Origin: Paraphaeosphaeria minitans
Taxonomy: Eukaryota > Ascomycota > Dothideomycetes > Pleosporales > Didymosphaeriaceae
Assembly (NCBI GenBank): GCA_015832175.1
Contig: WJXW01000002.1
Span: forward strand, 434,001-498,000
DNA: 64,000 nucleotides
Direction of reading: 5' to 3'
Shown piece by piece: positions 56,001 through 64,000 of the stretch. The position numbers and the translations under genes are program-made. Each line of letters opens with the position of its first letter. Within the stretch, counting starts at the first letter, position 1. The notes beneath the pieces were generated by a model. It saw only the letters and a program-made list of their open reading frames with translations, searched no databases and was not told the origin of the DNA.

Positions 56001-57704
56001 TAACGTTCATCTGTACAATGCAGAAAGCCACTGTCTGGGGGGGGAAGTGAAAATTCTTGATTTGCGATTGGTGCGCCCCACGGTTTTCGCACGTCAAAAG
56101 CCGTCATCGATGCACGCTATCAGCCCGCTGGGTTCACAACCGCTGCATTAAGAGATGTCGACCTAGGAACATTGCCGCATAAAGTTAAGTTCACGCTGTG
56201 CTTCTTCGCTTACGTGTTGTTGCCGCAGAGATTTCCACAAGGATCTAGGTAGTAGACGTCGGAAGACTCAAGCCGTTGCCACAGCACCCAAGACAACCTG
56301 TGAACATGCGGTATAGATTTTCCAGACACAATAATACGCCCTTCACAACGTTTCGATCTCGTGTGACTGCCTGAAGATGAAGTTACCGGACAGGCAAGTC
56401 GTCCCATTGTCACAGCAAACGCATAGGTAGCGCTGTTATTGCCCTAGATTAAGTTCGATAACCGCCTGTTCGCTCTTCTCTGGGGTAGTTACACTGCGCT
56501 CATACCGCGAGTAACCAATGCACAACACCACGGAGGCAGTCCAGCTATCTACCGAATCGACGATCTCGGTTTTGAAAGGCGAACATGAATCTTTCACAAC
56601 GCCACAGAATCAAAGAGAAGTACTATGGGCATCTGAGGTTCGAAAATCCTTGGATCAAGGGTACGAATGCAGATGGCTTCTCTGCCGTCGTCAAGTCTAA
56701 GCCCACTGGACGGCGACCTCACAAGAAGAGCCACAGGTCTTCAATATTGATTAATGTACCTTGCGCGAACTAGACCCCCTCGCGAACCCTCAAAGCTTGT
56801 CTCGACTCTTGAGCCATACCTAGAGGCAAGGCCAACGGCCTCGCTGTACGATCCAGGTATAGCGTGCGGGGCCAGGCCGTTTGAACATAGCTGTAGGATG
56901 CGGTCTAGACAATCTTGGGATTATTTACATGCCACTGCTTTTGGCGAAGCGTCTTTCAAGACAATCTTCCAGATAATGGTCCAGTTATGACGAACAATCG
57001 CGCGGAATTAAAATCTGGTTGAGTGCTATCGCGGCCGGATTTGTATTAGCACCGGCCACTCCTATGCGAACATGTCTCTACCCCAAGCCGGACAACCCCA
57101 CCACCCAGCTGGGCATCTGCTATCAGAGCCTTGAGCTGATTTCGGACTCCCCGATTAATCATTGTGTTCACCCATCTAAGCTCAGGTATCGTATTGTATC
57201 GTGGCATCAGGTGTGAACTTTAAGTGCTGTCACGAACCATGGGTTTGCATATCTAGAAACAGACCAAGCAGGCCATTGCCATGCTCGTGATACTCTCACG
57301 AGTCCGCCGTTAAGACACACGCTAAGATCGGATGGGGTAGAACGGGAACTAAGTTCGCTTCCTACGCCTAGGTAGGTACCTAAATGCTAACTTAGCACAC
57401 CAAACACACCAATCCATAGCATCATCAGCATCCTCGGTACAGAGCTCTTTCCCAATGAGAATTTCGGGGCGGCACGGGTTGCCTGACACGTCTAGGATAA
57501 TCCCTACGGGTTTACTTTTGCCTACGGGGATGATAGCGTCGGACCCAGCATTTGACATTCAGCCTACTGTAGATACACATGAACTATGGGACCCTTTTGA
57601 CGCCCTGTGCGGTTTATAAGACCACTGTTTACCCTGTGTCCTTGCACGTTTCCGAAAACACCTACCTTCGTGTCATAGGTCCTGCGGACCTACAATTTGC
57701 GATT
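53073..57704. other. Gene-poor region upstream of the multicopper oxidase
   Basis: No intact gene recognised. The minus-strand open frame 53395-54129 (244 codons) is the longest and could belong to the membrane-protein pseudogene. The rest has short frames only. The last few hundred bases must hold the oxidase promoter. Confidence 0.45.
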
Positions 57705-59796
57705 ATGCATTTTCTTCTTCCTTTCAAGCTGGCTTGTCTTTCATCCTTTCATGTGTCTGTGCTCGCACAAAGAGGTAGAGTCGGCTCCAGTGATGGATCC
57801 AGAGCCGATCAATCACGGGTTTTAGACTTGACACGTCCTAGCCCTACAGGTGGTCGAAATCCTCTCGAGACTCAGGGTTGGATTAGCCCTGAATATAAGT
57901 GGTTCTACGAATACCCTCTACCGCTGACTCCGAAGAAGATTAAGAAACAGTGAGCACTCCGCAGTGTTGATCCCGTCGATACGTTGGCGCTAACATGTCA
58001 AAGCACATGGACAGGTGATGACGGCGCAGAGATCGACTACTACGAAGTTGAACTCAGGAGCTTTTCAAAACAAATCTATCCGGATCTTCCAGCGACGCCT
58101 ATGGTTGGCTATGATGGAATGACGCCAGGCCCCACGTTTGTGATGCAGCAGAATCGAGGTGAGGGGAAATCCCATTGGTGCTTACAGGGATCGCGCTAAT
58201 GTGCAGTCCACCCACTCAGAGGCAGTAGTACGCTTCATCAACAATGGACCGACAAACATGTCAGTTCACGTCCACGGTCAATACAACAGAGCTCCCTTCG
58301 ATGGATGGGCCGGTGATATGACATCACCCGGCCAGTACAAAGACTACTACTATCCGAATGCTCAGAATGCGAGAACAATCTGGTATCACGTAAGTCTTAG
58401 ACATACCAGTCTAGTGATTTTACGTAACGTTTGAGCTGACTCGGCGTAGGATCATACCGAGTTTGCAACAGGCGAACATGCTTACCGGGGAGAAGAGGGT
58501 TACTACATTCTCACCGACCCTGAAGAGCAAGCCCTGGGACTACCATCCGGCCAATACGATGTCTCACTTGCTATTTCCGCGAAGGTCTACAACTCGGATG
58601 GCTCGCTGCAATACGACAGCAACCACGATGCTGGCCTGTGGGGCGACGTGATCTTAGTGTAAGCGATCCTGCCTCGAGGTATACTCACATTGCTAATTCT
58701 CGCAGGAACGAACAGCCATGGCCGTACTTCAATGTCGAAGCTCGACCATACCGCTTCCGCTTACTCAATGGAGCAGTCAGCCGAACTTTCGACCTTACAT
58801 TCAACACAGACGCTGGAGAAATGTTGCCTTTCGATGTTATAGGCTCGGATTGTGGTCTCTTCAGCTCGCCTATCAACTCCACCTTTCTCGCTTTATCGAT
58901 GGGCGAGCGCTACGAGCTGATTGTCGACTTCTCTAACTATCAAAATCAGAATATCACTCTTCGCAACGGACGAGGTATTGGAGATAATGTCGATTACCCT
59001 GGCACGAACAGGGTTATGCGTTTTGTTGTCGGTGAAGGTTCCGGCAAGGGCGGTGGTGGCGTGCCCCAGACTCTTCGCAACAACGAGCAAGTGGCCCCTG
59101 CAGCCTCCAACGCCAAAGATTTCACTTTTGGGCGTGTCCAGGGCGGTGCGTGGGCAATCAACGGGGTCGGCTTCCGAGACGTCGAAAACCGCATCTTGAC
59201 GAAGCCCGAGCTTGGCACCTACGAGACTTGGGAGCTCAGGAATGGCGCGGGTGGCGGCACGCATCCTGTGCACATCCACCTAGTCGATTTCAAGGTCATC
59301 TCAAGAACTGGTGGAAGAAACGAAGTAGCAGACTACGAAAGCGCAGGATGGAAAGACGTTGTCTGGCTAGCTGCAGGAGAGTCCGTCCAGGTCATTGCTC
59401 GATATGCACCATGGGACGGCATCTACATGTTCCATTGCCACAACCTTGTGCATGAGGACCACGAGCAAGTCGTCTCCCTCCTATTCCTTACATCAATCGC
59501 TAACCCACATCAGCATGCTCGTAGCCTTCAGCGTACCCAACCTCGAGAAATGGGGTTACACGAACTCGACGCTCTTCATTGACCCCAATCAACCCGAATT
59601 CAAAGGCAGGCCCATCAACTCGGACGACTTCACGGAAGAGGCCATCAATAACAGGATAGCATGGCTCTACAGCACCAATCCGTACAACAAGGGCAACATC
59701 GCGGGTGTCTATTCTGCGCTCGATGCCCACTCGCAGGGACAGTACTTGACGCAGACCCCAGATGGAGATCAGGCACAGCCAACAGGAGACGACTAG
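57705..59796 (+). CDS. Secreted multicopper oxidase (laccase / bilirubin-oxidase-like)
   Basis: Four-copper oxidase coupling substrate oxidation to reduction of O2 to water; phenols or bilirubin-type substrates are likely but unproven. Six exons, 57705-57949, 58004-58158, 58220-58389, 58450-58658, 58706-59464 and 59514-59796, give 606 residues. A signal peptide starts MHFLLPFKLACLSSFHVSVL. All copper motifs are present: HVHGQYNRAPFDGW, WYHDH (created across intron 3), HPVHIHLVDF, and HCHNLVHEDHDM, where Met is the axial type-1 position. YKWFYEYPLPLTP near the N-terminus resembles the bilirubin oxidase branch. Intron 5 is a GC-AG intron (donor GCAAGT at 59465); only it yields HEDHDMLVAFSVP. 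It is the only intact gene in the last 13 kb. Confidence 0.93.
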
Positions 59797-60193
59797 TCCG
59801 CAGGATCCACCACAACCGGCTCTCCGAGTGCTTGGACGACGCTGGTGAGCAGTGCTACCCCGGCGCCCGACAGCAACGAGCCAACAAGTTCGTGAGTGGG
59901 TTTTCAGGCCATGGTCTTCATGCCCGGAGTGCAGCTAGACCAGGAGACTGCACGGCACAGGCCACAAAGTGGTCAAGTTGAACATACTTACCGTAGAGTA
60001 TTGGACAGGTGTTGCGATATGTCGATTCCGACGCGTTTTAGCGTCGCTGCTGAGCGTTGAACATGCATAGGGAGGCTTTGTGGTTTTCAAACAGTATCCA
60101 CGCTAGAAACTTGATGGCTTCATACGCCGAATGTACATATTCAAGTTCTCTCCCAATGAATCAGTCAACAGCATATACCTGACGTAAAAATAA

Positions 60194-60394
60194 CTCCCTT
60201 TCTCTATAGTATAACAAACCCCAGTTTATCCACTCAGAGCTAACTGGAAATTACAACATAGTTCTAACCTATGTTGTAAGGGGAGAAGATTTTTAAGAAT
60301 GAAAGTTTCTAAAGATTAAAGCCCCATAAAAAAAAGCCTGTGCAAAAGGTATAAATAGGATTTTATTTATATGGTTCAAATCCATAGGTAGGCT
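60194..60394 (+). other. Mitochondrial-DNA-like patch with two tRNA-like folds
   Basis: AT-rich stretch unlike its surroundings. The first fold has CTCCC (60194-60198) facing GGGAG (60281-60285) and encloses CCAGTT/AACTGG (60221-60226 with 60242-60247) and a perfect 11-bp hairpin at 60251-60279 with loop TTCTAAC. The second has a perfect 5-bp stem TATGG/CCATA around loop TTCAAAT (a textbook T-arm), a 7-bp ATAAATA/TATTTAT hairpin beside it, and GCCTGT facing GTAGGC as an acceptor-like stem. D-arms are poor, so these are not functional nuclear tRNAs. A nuclear insertion of mitochondrial DNA with tRNA remnants is the best guess. Confidence 0.35.
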
Positions 60395-61520
60395 CACACT
60401 ATTTTTCTCTTGTGATTTTACTATGCTTTTGTGCTAAGGATTGCTATAGCTAAAAGATGTTGTATGATCAACAAATTTACTTATTAATCGCACATGTACA
60501 TTCTCAGTGAGAGATGAGACGGTGTACGGTACTCGATGGAAGGTCTGGGTGTGTAGCTCATCCGGGGGAACACATGGTCTCACACACACCACACGAGTTT
60601 GAATGAAATCGAGCAGAAATACTGCTTACTTTTATAACGACTAAAAAGCGCGATCTTTGTCATACTCTTATAATCGGTAATTGACTGCACCTCGATACTT
60701 TTCATGTAGTCTAGTCAGGGAAGGGGCCCGATCGAAACCCATCGTCGCTCTACCCCGAGGCAGCCACACAGCGCAGTGATCCTGGCGAGCTTCTTCAAAA
60801 GCGTACGCGGAGACTATGTGTATAGTTTCCAGGGGCAGTCCGTTGGATGGACCGAGTGCGTCTCCCAACGTGACTCGGGCGGCGGAATTGGAGGCCCCCC
60901 ACTGACACAAGACGCTGCAGCTTATCAGCCTCAAGTGCACACTGTTGGCAATATCCCGAGGCGGGTTTGAGCTCGCATCGACTACCGTAGGCACCATCTT
61001 CAGCCTCTCTGTGAGAATCGAGCTGGGTGGAATAGTAGCACAACAAGGTGCAGCATCATTGTCGATACGATACTCATGTGCGTCTCCTGCATGCATGTAC
61101 CCTGATGCCCGCGTCAGAACTTCTCCTATCCGTCTAGGTGGATTCGGGCAACCAAATCTAAAATACAACTTGAACGGAGTAGAGCTGCCATCCTGCGTCC
61201 GCTTATTTGATTCTCTGGTGCGTCGCCATCGCTGCTCTACAGTCCTTCGCTCCACCACCCACAGCAATCAAAGCCACGAAGCTTCACCAGCCCATCTGAT
61301 CGTTGCAACTCTGTTTCGCTGGAAGTGCTGCCAAAACACCGCATCAAACACAGCCAGTATGCCGTGTAGTTGCCGCATAGCATACTGTTTTACATGCATT
61401 ACCAGCCAGTCTCCTCGTCTCCGTCCTCGCCGCCTACAACCAAAGCAGCAGTTGTCTCAAACAGCGCTCTATACGATGCCTACCATGTCGTTACTTTGAC
61501 AGATACCGGTTCCTTTTTTT

Positions 61521-61971
61521 TTGTCCGGCAGTGCCATCTCGACCCGTGTTTCTGCCTCGTTCGGCAAAAGTGTCATAATAAAACCGTCCCACTCTGCTCA
61601 ACACAGTTGCTCGAGCGGTCTATGCATGTCTGTGGCGTCTAGATCCGGATCAAGCCTGACGACGATGAACACGGCATCATCGAGCGCGGTATACTCCGAG
61701 CAGTCGTTGGCCGTGACAAGCCCAAGTTCCATGAATACCACTTCCGAGAGCACTTCCTCTACGTCAAATTCCTAGTCGAATTCTAGCAGCAGCCTTTCCA
61801 GTTCTGCATTGAGCACCACTCAATCTTCCACATCTGCTGGTTTCACGGGAGACCGAACATCCTCTCATCTGGTAATGCTGTTTTACATGCCTAAAGCTGA
61901 CGGCAAGGTCATGTTTAGTGACTGCGCTCTGATGGCGTCAACCGCTGTTCTGGATTCGGGTACGCGTTTAT
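61521..61971 (+). pseudogene. Ser/Thr-rich protein relic interrupted by TAG
   Basis: A frame starting MSGSAISTRVSASFGKSV runs into a Ser/Thr-rich stalk (SSAVYSEQSLAVTSPSSMNT), meets TAG at 61773-61775, and continues in the same frame as SNSSSSLSSSALSTTQSSTS to about 61971. Such stalks are typical of fungal cell-wall or secreted proteins. No catalytic domain is recognisable upstream. It could also be chance composition. Confidence 0.35.
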
Positions 61972-62177
61972 GACACGTTAGCTATTCATTGCGAGAGATC
62001 TAAAACTTTATACTCGCCTATCCCCGATCTGCATCAAAGACTTATACCGTAGCTATCCTGCAAGACCGGATTAATCGACGATGTGGGCCTATAATAATAG
62101 TGCCTATAAGTAATGTCTGTCACTTGAAATGTTGATAATCAGGTCCGTATTCGCTCGGGCTATTCTCTGCCAAGAAA

Positions 62178-62480
62178 TTACTCAAGAACGCCCACCTTGC
62201 TGGAATTGAAGCCACCGGGTACTCGAGTCTGAAAGACGCTAGTGGAATCATACTTGACCGCCGCGGCCTTCATCTTGCTGATGTTCTCGGCGCCATGGCT
62301 TCCTTGTGGGTCATACGACGCGTCACAATTGTTCAGGTAGCGAAACTCCACATCTCCCGCGACTTATTTGGCAAAGTATTTGATCTCCTTCATGGCAGTC
62401 TTGACCAAGGGTACGCCATATCGTAGAAACCTGGCATGCTGCCTTTGACGGCGATAGCGAGGAGGATCTTGCGTGGCATA
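62178..62480 (-). pseudogene. 3' end of a berberine-bridge-type FAD-linked oxidoreductase, broken by TAA
   Basis: The minus-strand frame gives VKTAMKEIKYFAK, then TAA (62364-62366), then VAGDVEFRYLNNCDASYDPQ, GSHGAENISKMKAAAVKYDS and TSVFQTRVPGGFNSS before a natural stop at 62178. This is the conserved C-terminal BBE element (YLN...D, GaeN, KYDPtgVFQ, PGGF). The usual Tyr-Ala-Asp of YLNYAD is changed to Asn-Cys-Asp. Upstream no full FAD domain is found; only scattered frames to about 62.9 kb. The stop fits CAA-to-TAA. Confidence 0.7.
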
Positions 62481-62967
62481 TTTGCATCAAATACAGAACC
62501 TAGGGGGTGGGTTTCAACTTAAGCATTCCCCGGGAATACGTTCGAGACTGGGCAGGGTTAAGGGATTTGCTGTCCAGCAGTGCGATGTCCCTCTGGCTCA
62601 TCAAGACCCGCATGGCGAGGGTGTGGGCGTTTTAGACCACGTGACTGCCTGATAAAGTCGACGAAAGCGGAGATAAATTGCGTCTTCGGATGAGTCTGGG
62701 AAGGTCATGATGCCATCGTAGATATCTGCCTTTGTGCATGATGGAACGTCTACGAGCTAGCTGAGTTGGATCGTAAGGAATGCTGCTACACGCTTCTTGC
62801 TTGCGAAAGGCTGCTTGTGAAAGTCTATGGGTGTTGTGAATGCGTTGAGCACCACACCTTCGACCGAGTCCCTTCAAGGATCTGTGACATAGACTTTTCT
62901 GCCAGCCTACTGAACGCCTTGTTTTACTGAATGGCGCAACTGGGCGTCTGTAGGACACGGGACGCGG

Positions 62968-63200
62968 GGCGAGGAGCGAAGATGGAACGAGTTGCTAAGC
63001 CGCCTGATAGCACGCTGCTGGCGTTTAGGAGTGTTGAGAAGGGTAGCCACTGTTATGCGTAAAATAGCGGGTGGCTGGATGTGCGGCAAGGAGCGAAGAT
63101 GGAACGAGTTGCTAAGCCTCCCGGTAGACACGTTTCTGGCGTTCAGGAGTGTGGAGAAGGTCAGCCGCTGGTATGCGCAGAACAGGGGTTGGTTGCGAGA
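62968..63200 (+). repeat. 117-bp tandem duplication with decayed coding character
   Basis: GAGCGAAGATGGAACGAGTT occurs at 62974 and again at 63091, and similarity extends about 100 bp after each. One frame gives TLLAFRSVEKGSHCYA, stop, NSGWL in copy 1 and TFLAFRSVEKVSRWYAQNRG, WL in copy 2. The stop in copy 1 (TAA versus CAG) is a double transition. It could be the remains of a repeat protein. Confidence 0.75.
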
Positions 63201-63230
63201 CGAGCTTTCCGCCGAGGAGCTTTTGGAAGA

Positions 63231-63316
63231 GGCGAAGACTCGCTCTACACGAGTATGAAGTGTCAGCTGTAGAGGTGAAGACTCACCTTACACGAGTATC
63301 AACATCGGTTGTAGAG
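63231..63316. repeat. 43-bp tandem duplication
   Basis: Two imperfect copies starting GGCGAAGACT (63231) and GGTGAAGACT (63274), both containing TACACGAGTAT and ending TGTAGAG. Differences are mostly transitions. Confidence 0.75.
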
Positions 63317-63530
63317 GGCATGGAGGTTCGCGAGAGGGCGCGTGTGTTCGGGTTGCGAGCCTGCGCTGGGCGTATTCCGGGCATCTGGAGCAATTACGCT
63401 ACGCAGCAAAATGTTAGTCACAGTTTCCTCTTCCAGCCGATGTTGTGCATGCTGGGGCAGCTCGGCTCCCCAGCTTCCCCAGAAGGCGGAGTGTCGCGTG
63501 CAGAGGATGGTGGTCGGGCGCGGACGTGAG

Positions 63531-63586
63531 TGAAGCGTGAAGCGTGAAGCGTGAAGCGTGAAGCGTGAAGCGTGAAGCGTGAAGCG
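63531..63586. repeat. 7-bp minisatellite, eight exact copies
   Basis: TGAAGCG repeated eight times without error. The 7-bp unit shifts frame each copy, so it is not coding. Confidence 0.95.
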
Positions 63587-64000
63587 TGGGGAAGGTTGGC
63601 TTCTCTTCTCGATTCCTCACGTGGACGTGTGTGTCTGCAGCGAGCAGAGGATACCGTCCCCTGCCCTCCCTATCAGCAGAGAGGCGAATCAGTGGCTAGC
63701 GGCGCGTACACCATCGGCGGTGGGAGAGGCGTGATGGTCCATGGCCAAGGTTCTCGGATTGCGTCCCCACATGGCGATTGGGGCGAAATAGGGCTATTCA
63801 AGGCACCTGCCGAAAGCATGAGTCCGTCGTCTCTATCGCGACTGTGCCGCGCTCGTCGATTATTGAGCAAACGTCTGGATGCATCCTGCAATGGCCCGTA
63901 CTGCTGCCCTGCATGGTCCCAGAGCCGTGGTGCCGACAGTGGCCGGCAGGCAAAGGTGGGTTCCTGAGTAGGAGCGGCAAGCATGAGACGGGCAAGGGTG

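Larger units (their letters stand above)
59797..62177. other. AT-rich and decayed region after the multicopper oxidase
   Basis: From 60.1 to 60.7 kb it is very AT-rich with tRNA-like hairpins (listed separately). From 60.7 to 62 kb it has broken frames, including the Ser/Thr-rich relic at 61521. No intact gene. Confidence 0.5.
62481..64000. other. Repeat-rich, gene-free right end
   Basis: Holds a 117-bp tandem duplication, a 43-bp tandem duplication and a 7-bp minisatellite (listed separately). No intact gene recognised. Confidence 0.5.

Noticed and set aside
1..64000. CRISPR arrays, prophage, bacterial operons
   Set aside because: No spaced direct-repeat arrays or bacterial-type gene organisation; introns throughout show a eukaryotic genome.

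Overview
The window looks like nuclear DNA of a filamentous ascomycete (Pezizomycotina, most like Dothideomycetes). Genes carry short introns (mostly 45-130 bp) with GTANGT-type donors and CTAAC/CTGAC branch sites, and the protein families are typical of such fungi. The inverted-repeat elements and dead genes show C-to-T/G-to-A decay like repeat-induced point mutation (RIP). Gene models were built by hand from reading-frame continuity, splice signals and family conservation. No transcript or database evidence was available.

From 1 to 5.1 kb there is low-complexity non-coding DNA. It is followed by a housekeeping block: UPF1 RNA helicase (5.1-8.4 kb), a 6-phosphofructo-2-kinase with a degenerate phosphatase half (10.0-11.8 kb, minus), the mitochondrial import pore TOM40 (12.4-13.6 kb) facing its partner receptor TOM22 (14.2-14.7 kb, minus), and tRNA isopentenyltransferase MOD5 (15.0-16.6 kb). 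A cluster of RIP-damaged, terminal-inverted-repeat elements lies at 16.6-17.6 kb. After it come an aldehyde dehydrogenase (18.2-19.8 kb), the CAF16 ABC-type ATPase (minus), a large CorA-like/ankyrin fusion gene (21.7-25.4 kb, minus), a short-chain dehydrogenase (minus), a TA-flanked MITE (27.3 kb), an unrecognised coiled-coil gene (minus), an Smr-domain protein ending in a CaaX box (minus) and the SNARE USE1 (minus).

From 32.6 to 37.7 kb there is a long gene-free stretch in front of a C2H2 zinc-finger regulator (37.7-39.5 kb). A second dense block then holds glutathione peroxidase with two candidate starts, PP2A activator PTPA, an SLC35/EamA-type transporter (minus), the cell-cycle factor MBP1 (minus) divergent from complex I subunit NDUFB7, and a 4-coumarate-CoA-ligase-like acyl-CoA synthetase with a peroxisomal AKL tail (minus).

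From 51.2 kb to the end the character changes. There is one intact gene, a secreted multicopper oxidase at 57.7-59.8 kb. The rest is decayed DNA: a membrane-protein pseudogene, a berberine-bridge-type oxidase pseudogene, a Ser/Thr-rich relic, a possible mitochondrial-DNA-like patch with tRNA-like hairpins, and several tandem repeats.

Most genes are independent housekeeping loci. The closest functional links are TOM40/TOM22 (same import complex) and MBP1 with an MluI cell-cycle box in the promoter it shares with NDUFB7. The least ordinary items are the CorA-like/ankyrin fusion, the conserved-looking dual-start arrangements of MOD5 and glutathione peroxidase, and the RIP-marked MITE cluster.
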